Positions 1 to 7,699 of a stretch of 64,000 bases of DNA are shown piece after piece. Below the pieces are notes generated by a model, which was given only the letters and a program-made list of their open reading frames with translations, did not search any database and was not told where the DNA came from. The DNA is taken from positions 127,493-191,492 of the forward strand of contig JBKQSS010000091.1 of assembly GCA_052143535.1 (NCBI GenBank). Reading direction: 5' to 3'. Each line of letters opens with the position of its first letter. Position 1 is the first letter of the stretch. Made by a program: the position numbers and the translations under genes. The DNA comes from JADGRA01 sp052143535. GTDB lineage: Bacteria > Myxococcota > Myxococcia > Myxococcales > Myxococcaceae.

Positions 1-194
1 GCCATCGCCTCGTATTCCGCGTCGGTGAGAGTGACGTGGGAGGTGGTGAGAGGGCCGCTTGGCTGCTCGGCCTTGCGGGCTGGTACCGGCTCGCGAGAGC
101 AGGAGCCGAGCAAAACCATACTGCCCCCGAAGAAACTCACACGCTGGATGAAAGAGCGACGCGAAAATTCGCCTTCTGGGGTGTCGTCCGACAT
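1..194 (-). CDS. Tat-exported lipoprotein, gluconate 2-dehydrogenase subunit 3-like (partial)
   Basis: This minus-strand gene starts at ATG 194 and is cut by the left window edge, leaving about 64 codons. The N-terminus has a twin-arginine motif (SRRSFIQ, residues 11-17), a hydrophobic stretch, and a lipobox ending LLGSC with the Cys near residue 32. This fits a folded, Tat-exported lipoprotein. The last visible part (VTLTDAEYEAM) resembles the opening of gluconate 2-dehydrogenase subunit 3 (gamma) family proteins, small partners of GMC-type periplasmic dehydrogenases. The export signal is read directly from the sequence; the family assignment rests on little sequence and is tentative. The partner dehydrogenase would lie further left, outside the window. 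It is divergent from the gene at 289, with 94 bases between them. Confidence 0.65.
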   Translation of the reverse strand, partial: MSDDTPEGEFSRRSFIQRVSFFGGSMVLLGSCSREPVPARKAEQPSGPLTTSHVTLTDAEYEAM

Positions 195-288
195 GGGTGG
201 AGGTGTTCCTGACTTTGGTGATGAGGGATTCACGCGAGGAATCAACCAGTCCAGAGGTAGAATACAACGCTCGACCGCTGGAGGCTGC

Positions 289-1911
289 ATGCGTTTTGTT
301 GGATGGCTGATGCTGCTCGTGTGTCTCGCAGGAGCTGCCGGCTGCACCGGGAGCGCTGGATGTAACAACTGCGTCACCAACATCGACAGCGGGTGTCCTA
401 CCTGCGTCCCTGACGGTGGCCATTTCAGCGTCTTCATCGTCGACCCAACGTTCTTCTCGCCGCCCGACGGCGGCGTGTACGGCAGCGGTCAGTCCTCGGT
501 GACCGGGTACGAAACGATTCCACTGTTCCAGATGGCCATCAACCCGGTGAACGGGAACATCGGCATCGCCTACGTCGAGTACAGCCTGGACCAAACCGAC
601 AACAAGCCGGACCTCGACCCGAGCGTCGAGAACATGGACATCCTCTTCGTTGAGTGGGCCAACGGGCAAATCGTCATCGGACCGGAGAAAGTGACTGGGA
701 CCGGAGTTGGCACAGCCAGTCTCCCCGTCGCAGCACAGGACTTTGTCGGGGTGAGCCTCGACTACCAGGCCAACGGCGAGCCGGCCGTTGCCTACAACGG
801 CTGGGCGCAGCAGCTGCCGCAATACGGCTATGACGCGCTGGCGGGCGGACCATCGGCCGACGGCGGGACGCGGAGCAACCAAGCCTACTGGTTCCAGCAC
901 AATGCGGTCGTTTCATACCGGAACGGCGGGACCTGGACGCAAGAGACAGCGGCGATGGACTCGGAGCAGGCCGCCGCCTCCAGCCCGGAGTGTGCCGCAG
1001 ATGGGTCGTGCAGCATGGGCACCATCGTCGGTTTGTACCCAGCGCTCTTCGTCGACAGCTCGGAGACAATCCTCGCCTACCGCGACGTGCACTTCGGAAG
1101 CTCGACCGGCACCGGTGACTTCGACAACTCCAACCTGGACCTTGCCTTCGGAGGTCCCACCAACTGGCAGTACACCGGCCTCGCCTGGGGCAAGCCGGGT
1201 ATCCTGCTGCCCTCGGGATGCGTCGGGCAGACGCGAACGCCGTGGGGAAACCACAACAAGTTCATCCACGGCGCCAACAACACGCCAGCGCTCATCAGCG
1301 ACATCGGTGGCAACGAGTACAACACCCCCGGGACAAATCTCATCTTCTTCGAGCAGAACACGACGGGCGGCTGGAATTGCCCGGTGTCACTCATCAAAGT
1401 CGGCACGACAGACCCGCCCAACATGCAAACGCAAACCGGGCCGAGCATGGCTTACGACGGGCTAGGGGCCGGCTACGCGGTCGCCGTGTCGGACCTCAGC
1501 GGCACCGGGGCGGCCTACTACAAGTACTGCCTGCCCGGTGCGGACTGCACCCAAGTGGCGAATTGGAGCCTCTTCCAGCCGGTGTTCCAGAGTGGCACCG
1601 GCGGCTACTTCTCCTCGGTGGCGCTGAACCCGGACACCCACGACCCCTGGGTGGCCTATTATTTCTGCAGCGCTTCCTCTGGCTACAACGAGTTCAGCTG
1701 CCCGACGGCCGAGCGCAGCCTGCAAGTCGCGACCACCATCTCGACCAGCCCTGGGCAGTGGAACCCTGCAACGGCAACGACTGAAACGGTCGATACGCAA
1801 GGCGCGTGGCAGACCCAGATGCTCTACCTCACCAACCCCACTCGGTTGGTGATTGGCTACCGCGACCCGACGACGGGAGCAATGAAGCTGGCGGTGGAGA
1901 TCCCCCAGTGA
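289..1911 (+). CDS. Large secreted lipoprotein of unknown function
   Basis: Protein of 540 residues. I start it at ATG 289 because GGAGG (280-284) precedes it by 4 nt and the N-terminus becomes a clean lipoprotein signal with lipobox Cys at residue 19; the frame stays open upstream but that part overlaps a divergent gene. After the signal there is a Cys-rich patch (CNNCV, CPTC) and then about 480 residues rich in Gly, Asn, Tyr and Trp, with recurring Tyr/Trp-rich strands that suggest a beta-propeller-like or beta-sandwich fold. I recognise no catalytic motif. It overlaps the next lipoprotein by 4 nt and so is probably cotranscribed with it. Whether it belongs functionally to the Glt-like cluster downstream is inference from position. 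A TATAAT-like TAGAAT lies at 258-263, but no convincing -35 box pairs with it. Confidence 0.7.
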   Translation: MRFVGWLMLLVCLAGAAGCTGSAGCNNCVTNIDSGCPTCVPDGGHFSVFIVDPTFFSPPDGGVYGSGQSSVTGYETIPLFQMAINPVNGNIGIAYVEYSLDQTDNKPDLDPSVENMDILFVEWANGQIVIGPEKVTGTGVGTASLPVAAQDFVGVSLDYQANGEPAVAYNGWAQQLPQYGYDALAGGPSADGGTRSNQAYWFQHNAVVSYRNGGTWTQETAAMDSEQAAASSPECAADGSCSMGTIVGLYPALFVDSSETILAYRDVHFGSSTGTGDFDNSNLDLAFGGPTNWQYTGLAWGKPGILLPSGCVGQTRTPWGNHNKFIHGANNTPALISDIGGNEYNTPGTNLIFFEQNTTGGWNCPVSLIKVGTTDPPNMQTQTGPSMAYDGLGAGYAVAVSDLSGTGAAYYKYCLPGADCTQVANWSLFQPVFQSGTGGYFSSVALNPDTHDPWVAYYFCSASSGYNEFSCPTAERSLQVATTISTSPGQWNPATATTETVDTQGAWQTQMLYLTNPTRLVIGYRDPTTGAMKLAVEIPQ

Positions 1912-2417
1912 GCAAAACGGCCGTTGCGCTCGTCGTCAGCGCGCTCCTGGCCGCTGCGTTCGGCTGCACGGGCACCAATTCGCTCGGCGGGAGCATGAGC
2001 GAGGTGTTCCCGCTGGACGTCTCGTCGGTGGAGATTCTGCGCAACGACTACGCGTTCCAAGTCAGCTACTACAACTACAATGGCGTCGGGATTGACTTAG
2101 TAGCCCGGGTCAGCGTGGCCCTCGACGGTTGGAACTTTGCGCCTGGTCATGACTACCAGCTCCAGGGCGAAGACGACGCGGGTCAACGGACGTCCGTGCT
2201 GCACTTGGCTTCGGATTCGCCCCCCGAGCCGCTGGCCAACGTCTACATCGGGGACCTCCAGCTCAATTCCGGGGGGGACGTCGGCCAAGACACGGAAGGA
2301 AACTTCTCGATGTCCTTCGTCGATGACGGAGGCTTCGGGGGCGGCCGCACACTGTACGGAAACTTTTCCGGCCAGACACAAGATGCGGGCTTCGGAGACG
2401 GGAACTGGCCACAGTGA
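1908..2417 (+). CDS. Small lipoprotein, unknown function
   Basis: Protein of 169 residues. GTG 1908 overlaps the upstream stop by 4 nt (GTGA), typical of translational coupling, and places a lipoprotein signal (hydrophobic run ending AAAFGC, Cys 20) exactly at the N-terminus, so the longer open frame upstream is ignored. The mature part is Gly/Asp-rich with alternating hydrophobic residues, as in a small beta-sandwich, and ends in a Gly- and Phe-rich tail. No family is recognised. It forms a two-gene unit with the large lipoprotein before it and is followed by a 134-nt gap before the Ser/Lys-rich gene. Confidence 0.7.
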   Translation: MSKTAVALVVSALLAAAFGCTGTNSLGGSMSEVFPLDVSSVEILRNDYAFQVSYYNYNGVGIDLVARVSVALDGWNFAPGHDYQLQGEDDAGQRTSVLHLASDSPPEPLANVYIGDLQLNSGGDVGQDTEGNFSMSFVDDGGFGGGRTLYGNFSGQTQDAGFGDGNWPQ

Positions 2418-2509
2418 CCGAGGCGAGGGCCCCCACGGGAACCACGCCGCCACACATGGAACACCCGGCAACACATGGATTTGTCTGGGGAATCCGGAGC
2501 GCCACCGCG

Positions 2510-2538
2510 TTGACAGGGGCGCAGACCGTGCGATTTGC
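2510..2538 (+). promoter_or_regulatory. Candidate sigma70-type promoter ahead of the Glt-like cluster
   Basis: A perfect TTGACA lies at 2510-2515 in the only sizeable gap (2418-2551) of the left-hand cluster. The best -10 candidates 16-18 bases downstream (around 2532-2539, GATTTG/TTTGCT) are poor matches. This is weak evidence for a separate promoter driving the genes from 2552 onward. Confidence 0.25.
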
Positions 2539-2551
2539 TGAAGGCATCCCC

Positions 2552-3160
2552 ATGCGAGGCCGAACCGTTCGACGCGTCGTGGCCGTGATGTCCACGATTG
2601 CCTGCTGCATCGCGCTGCCCGCACCGGTGGGGGCAGCCACCGACGACGCGCAAACGGCGCCTGCCGCCAAGACGACCAAGAGCAGCACCGCAAAGTCGAG
2701 TTCCACCAAGAGCAAGTCTTCGTCCAAGCCCTCGAGCAAGTCTTCCTCCAAGACGAGCAAGAGTACGAGCAGCAAGTCGACGGCCAGCCGAAGCTCTTCC
2801 AAGTCCTCCAAGTCCTCCAAGTCTTCCAAGTCGACCGCGTCGGCGAAGAAGCCCGCGTCCACGCCAGCGGCGAAGGCACCGCCGACATCAGCTGCGGTGC
2901 GCGCAGCCTTCGACCCCACCTCGCCCACCTCCGCCAGCCTCCCCGGCGCGGCCGCCGGCACCGCGTCCGCGTCGGCAGCTCCCGCGCAACGCGGGCCCAC
3001 GCGCATTGACTTCGACGACCGGCTCATTCAGGGCCAACGCAACACCGCCGGCGCGGTGTACCTCTATGACCGGAAGGAACTGAAGCAGCGCTCGATGATC
3101 AAGAAGCGCGAGAGCTTCCGCGAGGAAATCGTCGGCGTTGTCTACGACTCCGAGCTGTAG
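2552..3160 (+). CDS. Exported Ser/Lys-rich protein of the Glt-like cluster (possible GltF-type component)
   Basis: Protein of 202 residues. ATG 2552 is chosen because AAGG lies 7 nt upstream and a signal peptide follows at once (hydrophobic core to about residue 30, cleavage after GAA). Residues about 40-105 are almost only Ser, Lys, Thr and Ala, a flexible, positively charged linker built partly from tandem 9-nt repeats. An Ala/Pro-rich stretch follows. The last 50 residues are a compact, well-ordered block beginning RIDFDDRLIQGQ and continuing YLYDRKEL and IKKRESF. I recall similar C-terminal blocks encoded next to FHA/AgmX-type genes in myxobacteria, but cannot name the family with confidence. 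The gene lies 38 nt before the FHA gene. The linker could span the periplasm or peptidoglycan; that is inference. Confidence 0.6.
   Translation: MRGRTVRRVVAVMSTIACCIALPAPVGAATDDAQTAPAAKTTKSSTAKSSSTKSKSSSKPSSKSSSKTSKSTSSKSTASRSSSKSSKSSKSSKSTASAKKPASTPAAKAPPTSAAVRAAFDPTSPTSASLPGAAAGTASASAAPAQRGPTRIDFDDRLIQGQRNTAGAVYLYDRKELKQRSMIKKRESFREEIVGVVYDSEL
2801..2827 (+). repeat. Tandem 9-nt repeat encoding Lys-Ser-Ser
   Basis: Three head-to-tail copies of AAGTCYTCC (2801-2809, 2810-2818, 2819-2827) sit inside a wider Lys/Ser codon-rich region (about 2680-2850). The repeats are in frame, so copy-number change would lengthen or shorten the linker without breaking the gene. Confidence 0.8.
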
Positions 3161-3198
3161 TCCTCCTGCCTCCTCCCCACCCACGAGGGAATCGAACG

Positions 3199-5388
3199 TT
3201 GAGCGGTCAGCCGACAGTGCTCCAGGTCGTTATCCTGCGCGACGGGCTCCTGGTCGGCACCGAAGTATTCGTCCCGGGCTCCTACACCTTGGGAAGCTCG
3301 GTGGACGCGGACCTCCGGCTGGACGACGCCACCGTGGACGCCGCACACGCCGTTCTGTATTTCCAAAACGGCAAGGCTGCAGTGCAGGACTCCGGTTCGG
3401 CCGGTGGCCTGTACGTCAACGGGCACCAAGTCACCGCCTGTGAGATTCGTGCCGTGGATGAGGTGGTGGTCGGCCCCTTCGTCTTGAAGGCACGGGTGCT
3501 GGGGCAAAGGCCGGCTGCCAAGTCCACGCCACCCCCAGAGGTGTCGGCGCTGCTGGGTGGGCCGCCTGCGGCTGCACCGATTCCTCGGGTGGCCCCGTTG
3601 CAGTCGCCGGCGCCGCGCCGGCCGGTTTCCACCCCGCCCCCGCCCCCGCCCGAGGCCTCGGCTGGCCCCGAGTCCGCGAATGGTCGAATTCCTCGAGACA
3701 CGCCCGCGCCAGGCACAGTGCCTTCGGCCCGCAGGCGGAAGACCAACACCAAGAGCCGGCTGAAGGCCATTCCCGACGCCGAGCTCGCCACCACCATGCC
3801 GTACCCTTCCCATCCGCCGGCGAAGGGCGCGGACTCGGGAGCGACGGAGCTGGACCCTTTTGACGAGCCTCTCCAGCGCTCCCGAGGGTGGGGGCCGCCA
3901 GCGCCGTCCGCCCCACCGCCACCTCCCGCCGCGGCTCGCGCGCCGGCCGCCCGGCAGCCACCGGCCCCACCCTCGCCGGTTCACGTGGAAACGGAGCCAC
4001 CCCCGGTATCGCCGCGACGGGGACCCTCGGGGGCGTTGCGCGCTGGGCCGCCTCGCACCTTCAGCATCCCGAGCAAGGGGGGACGGGGCCCGGCCCGCAT
4101 CTACTTCGAGCTCTTCTGGGGCCAGGCCCGTCAGGGCGCAAACAGCTTCGGTCCAACCAAGAAGGACAAACCTGTCACGGCAGGTCTGCTCGAGAGCGCG
4201 ATGCTCCCGCTCTTTGGCTTCACCCTTCCGGAAGGCTTTCCCATCGCCGAGTCGTCGGGGGGAGGCTACCGGCTCTTCATTCCGCCGCGGGCCGAAGTCG
4301 ACCGCCGGCGGGCGGATGGAACCTTCGCGCCCATCCCGCCGACCGAGGTGGAGAAGTCGAGAGGGCGGCGAAGCGTCTCGCTCCAGCTCGGCTCGGCGGT
4401 GTGCCTGCGCGAGGGCGACATGGCTTGTGTGGCCTTCGTCGCTCCTCCCGCCGAGCAGTTCTTCGTCAATCCATTCCGGAACCGGCCCTGGTTCTTCATC
4501 GCCCTGTTGCTGCTCTTCCTGGGCCCTTCACTCTATTGGGTCATCTTCGGCCCCAAGCTCGACGACCTCGCGGACTTCTCGGCGAAGAACCTGAACCCAG
4601 TCGCGGTCCGGTTGCTCGCTCCACAAAAGAAGGAGGAGAAGAAGAAGGAGCCCGAGAAGAAGAAGGAAGAGCCCAAGAAGGAAGAAGCCAAGAAGGAGCC
4701 GAAAAAGGAGCCGGAGAAGAAGGTTTCCAAACCGACTCCCAAGCCCATTCCTCAGGTCCAGCCCAAAATCGAGCCGCCGAAGGACATGACCAAGGCTCTG
4801 GCCAAGGTGAGCGCGGCGGGCCCAGCCATGAAGTCGATGCTCGCCGCCATCAACAAGATTGGGCCTGGAGGCAACAACACGGCCTTCAAGCTCAGCGGCT
4901 TGGTGGGCAAAGGCCCGGTGGCCAGCACCAATGGCCTACCCGGCATCGGCATCGGTAAGGGCGGCGGTGGTCGCGAAATACTTCTCGGAGCGGGCGGAGG
5001 TGGGATTGGAGCGCTGGGTGTGGGCAACGTGGGCAAGGGCCCCGTGCGCGCTGGTGTGACCAAGGCCGTCTCCACCAGCATCGCGTCGCAAGGACAAATC
5101 GATAAGGAAGCGGTGGCCAAAGTTATCAACTCGCACCTGGCGGAAGTCCAGCGCTGCTACGAGGCGGCCCTGATGAGGACCCCGGGCCTAGCCGGAAAGG
5201 TGGTGCTCGAATGGAGCATCTCCACCTCCGGAAAAGTCGTCAGTTCCAAGTCAAAAAGTTCCAGCCTGAAGGATGTCTCCGTGGAGTCGTGCATCCTCAG
5301 GGCGCTCAACAACTGGCAGTTCCCGCCCGCTAAGGGAAACTCGGTAATCATCACCTACCCGTTCATCTTCAACGCGGTCGGCTTTTGA
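3199..5388 (+). CDS. FHA-domain, single-TM protein with AgmX/PglI (TonB-like) C-terminal domain; GltG/PglI-like
   Basis: Protein of 729 residues. TTG 3199 is supported by GAGGGA (3185-3190) 8 nt upstream and by an FHA fold beginning at once. Order: FHA domain (about 1-95); Pro-rich linker with basic and acidic patches (100-300); a conserved globular segment (about 295-415); one TM helix (about 429-450); a Lys/Glu/Pro-rich periplasmic spacer (475-530); a Gly-rich stretch (570-620); and a C-terminal domain (about 630-729) with QRCYEAAL and NWQFPPA, typical of the AgmX/PglI TonB-like tail. In Myxococcus, GltG/PglI links the cytoplasm to the periplasmic gliding complex. The FHA looks degenerate: the usual pThr-binding Gly-Arg reads G32-S33 and the usual Ser-x-x-His reads D47-x-x-H50. 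It sits directly before the beta-barrel gene. The motor (AglRQS) is not in the window. Confidence 0.8.
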   Translation: MSGQPTVLQVVILRDGLLVGTEVFVPGSYTLGSSVDADLRLDDATVDAAHAVLYFQNGKAAVQDSGSAGGLYVNGHQVTACEIRAVDEVVVGPFVLKARVLGQRPAAKSTPPPEVSALLGGPPAAAPIPRVAPLQSPAPRRPVSTPPPPPPEASAGPESANGRIPRDTPAPGTVPSARRRKTNTKSRLKAIPDAELATTMPYPSHPPAKGADSGATELDPFDEPLQRSRGWGPPAPSAPPPPPAAARAPAARQPPAPPSPVHVETEPPPVSPRRGPSGALRAGPPRTFSIPSKGGRGPARIYFELFWGQARQGANSFGPTKKDKPVTAGLLESAMLPLFGFTLPEGFPIAESSGGGYRLFIPPRAEVDRRRADGTFAPIPPTEVEKSRGRRSVSLQLGSAVCLREGDMACVAFVAPPAEQFFVNPFRNRPWFFIALLLLFLGPSLYWVIFGPKLDDLADFSAKNLNPVAVRLLAPQKKEEKKKEPEKKKEEPKKEEAKKEPKKEPEKKVSKPTPKPIPQVQPKIEPPKDMTKALAKVSAAGPAMKSMLAAINKIGPGGNNTAFKLSGLVGKGPVASTNGLPGIGIGKGGGGREILLGAGGGGIGALGVGNVGKGPVRAGVTKAVSTSIASQGQIDKEAVAKVINSHLAEVQRCYEAALMRTPGLAGKVVLEWSISTSGKVVSSKSKSSSLKDVSVESCILRALNNWQFPPAKGNSVIITYPFIFNAVGF

Positions 5389-5428
5389 TGAACGCCGAAG
5401 GCGGCGGCCTTCTCGAAGGGACCTTTTC

Positions 5429-6076
5429 GTGAGACGAATTCTCGTAATTCTGGTCTGCCTTTTGCCCTTGGCAGCACAGGCGCAGGAGGAGCTGGAAAAT
5501 CCAGGGGTGGTCCTGGCCGTTCAGGACCGCACCTACCGGATGAACAGCGAACTGATGCTGGCAATTGGCGTCCTACCGCTCGACGCCTTTACCAAGGGGC
5601 TGAGCTTCGAGATTTCGTACACCTACCATTTCTCCGACAGCGTCGCCTGGCAGATTGGGCGGTTCCTCTACTCGTACAACATCGCGACCGGTCTGCAGGA
5701 GCAGTTGGTCCGCGACTTTGGCGTCAACCCGACCGCGTTCGCGCAGACCAACTGGATTGCCGGAAGCGATTTCATGTGGACACCCGTCTACGGAAAATTC
5801 GCCTGGCTCAACAGCAGCGTCGCCCACTTCGAGATTTACGGGCTCCTCGGACTCTCGGTGGCCAACCAGCGCATCTCCACCGACATCGCCGCCGGGACCA
5901 CCAGCACGACGTTTCTTCCTGGATTCGACTTCGGCCTCGGCTGGCGTTTCTACGTCAGCAAGAGCGTCTCTTTCCGCTTCGAGGTGAGTGACAACCTGCT
6001 CTTCGCCACCAGCGGAATCCAAAACATCATGGTGGTTCAGCTCGGCGTTGCCTTCAACTTCGGCTCGACGGAATAG
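5429..6076 (+). CDS. Outer-membrane beta-barrel protein of the Glt/Nfs-like complex
   Basis: Protein of 215 residues from GTG 5429, with a signal peptide cleaved after AQA (residue 18). The mature part alternates aromatic and polar residues in strands (EISYTYHF, DFGLGWRFYV, FRFEVSDNLLF) and ends with a terminal strand rich in aromatic and hydrophobic residues (GVAFNFG), as expected for an 8-10 strand outer-membrane barrel of the small myxobacterial type. Similar barrels (GltA, GltB, GltH, NfsA, NfsB) form the outer-membrane part of the Glt and Nfs machines; I cannot say which letter fits best. It is 40 nt after the FHA gene and abuts the TPR gene that follows. Confidence 0.7.
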   Translation: MRRILVILVCLLPLAAQAQEELENPGVVLAVQDRTYRMNSELMLAIGVLPLDAFTKGLSFEISYTYHFSDSVAWQIGRFLYSYNIATGLQEQLVRDFGVNPTAFAQTNWIAGSDFMWTPVYGKFAWLNSSVAHFEIYGLLGLSVANQRISTDIAAGTTSTTFLPGFDFGLGWRFYVSKSVSFRFEVSDNLLFATSGIQNIMVVQLGVAFNFGSTE

Positions 6077-7699
6077 ATGCGAGACGACGTGAAAAGCATG
6101 CTGGTGGTGTTTCTTTGGCTCGTTCCGAGCCTCGCGCTGGCGCAAGCGCAGCCGGCGCAGCCCACGCCGCCGGCGACGGCTGCTCCCGCCCCGGCCCAAC
6201 CTGCGCAGCCGCTGCCTGCGCCCGCCAAACCGCCGGCCGTTGCTCCGGCACCGGCAACACCTGCACCGCAGGGGCAAGCTCCCGCTCCCCCAACCGCGGA
6301 TGCCTCCCGCGGACCGGCCGAGAAAGCCGACCAGGCGTTGTTCGACGACGCGCTGCAGGACTATTTCGCCGACCGGAAGGAAGCTGCCGCGCGGAAGCTC
6401 TTCGCCTTCATCGAAGGGACGCCTCCCACCGACGAGAACCACCCATGGGCCCAGTACTTCCTGGCCCGGTGCTTCATCGACCTCGGCCTCAGGCACGCCG
6501 GTGCGGTCTACCTCGCGAAGGTGGCACGTGAGCGGAGCAACCCGCAGGTTCTGCCTCGGACCCTGGAGGCGCTCCGGACGCTCATCCTCGTCCCGCACGA
6601 CGAGGTGCTGATTGACGAGCAGGTTTTCGGCTCGCTGGACCTGGGCTTTCTACCGGACTCGGTGAGCGACTACGCCAACTACGAGCAGGGCCTGGTGGAC
6701 CTCCGGGTGGGCAACGAGCGCTGGGCGAACACCCACTTCACAAAGCTTGAGGACGGCAGCGTCGAGGCCAGCCGGGCCAAGTTCGCCCTCCTTGTCACCC
6801 GCCTCAAGAAGCTCGAGGGCAAGGCCGTTCCCGACGAGATGATTGATGACTTCCTCGCTCTCTCCAACGACGACAAGCTGACCCAGGAGGCACGCAATGA
6901 AGCCCGTCTGGCGGTGGCCCGTCTGCGCTACGAGCGGAAGGACTACGAAGGTGCGCTCAAGGCCTACGACATGGTCCAGCTGCCGACGCTGGACCCTGGC
7001 AGAGCGACGCTTTACCTCGAGGAGGCGTGGACCCGATACAACCTTGGCCAACTGCGCGCAGCGATGGGTCTGCTCACCACCCTGGACGCGCCGAGCTTCC
7101 GGGAGGAGTTCCTGCCCGACAAGTACATCCTCCGGGCTCTGGTGTACCGGGACCTCTGTCACTACTTGCCGGCCAAGCGCGCTGCCAAGGAGCTCACCCG
7201 TCGCTACGCCGAGTCGCTCGATGCGATTCGCGAACGCGACGACCTGACTCTTGACCCCAGACTGCGTAGCGCTGCATCCAGCCACGGAAGCACCAAGCGG
7301 GCGGCGAAGTTCCGTGAGTCGCTGAGCCTCGAGATTGAGCTCAAGGCCCGGTACGCCGGCGGCTTCGGCGAGCGGCTCTTCACCCAGACGACCAAAATTT
7401 ACGACTTGGCCTACGCCGAGTCGGAGCGTGTCTACCGCCAGCGGCTTCAGGAGGCGGTCCGCGAAGAGGCGGACAAGCTCCTGTTGGCGGCCGAACAGGT
7501 GCGGCTGATGGAGTACGAGGTTGGCCTGAAGCTGTACGAGCGCATCAAGCGCGGCGCCAAGCTGGTCCAGCCGGAGAAGGAGACGCCGATTGGGCCCGGA
7601 CAGGAGGCGTTCCGCTTCGATGGCGAGTACTGGAACGACGAGCTCCGGAACTACCGGGTCAGCATCCCGAGCCGCTGCGTGGCGGAGGGTTCGCTGTGA
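6077..7699 (+). CDS. Periplasmic TPR protein, GltC/NfsC-like
   Basis: Protein of 540 residues starting immediately after the upstream stop (TAG|ATG). The signal peptide ends LALA (about residue 22), followed by a Pro/Ala-rich low-complexity segment to about residue 80. The rest (about 85-540) is helical with TPR-like pairs and a conserved YANYEQGLVDLRVGN patch around residue 195; the C-terminus ends in an ordered FDGEYWNDELRNYR block. Order and architecture match GltC/NfsC, a periplasmic TPR subunit located between an outer-membrane barrel gene and the large TPR gene gltD. GTG 6089 is an alternative start that would still leave a signal peptide. It overlaps the next gene by 4 nt. Confidence 0.6.
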   Translation: MRDDVKSMLVVFLWLVPSLALAQAQPAQPTPPATAAPAPAQPAQPLPAPAKPPAVAPAPATPAPQGQAPAPPTADASRGPAEKADQALFDDALQDYFADRKEAAARKLFAFIEGTPPTDENHPWAQYFLARCFIDLGLRHAGAVYLAKVARERSNPQVLPRTLEALRTLILVPHDEVLIDEQVFGSLDLGFLPDSVSDYANYEQGLVDLRVGNERWANTHFTKLEDGSVEASRAKFALLVTRLKKLEGKAVPDEMIDDFLALSNDDKLTQEARNEARLAVARLRYERKDYEGALKAYDMVQLPTLDPGRATLYLEEAWTRYNLGQLRAAMGLLTTLDAPSFREEFLPDKYILRALVYRDLCHYLPAKRAAKELTRRYAESLDAIRERDDLTLDPRLRSAASSHGSTKRAAKFRESLSLEIELKARYAGGFGERLFTQTTKIYDLAYAESERVYRQRLQEAVREEADKLLLAAEQVRLMEYEVGLKLYERIKRGAKLVQPEKETPIGPGQEAFRFDGEYWNDELRNYRVSIPSRCVAEGSL

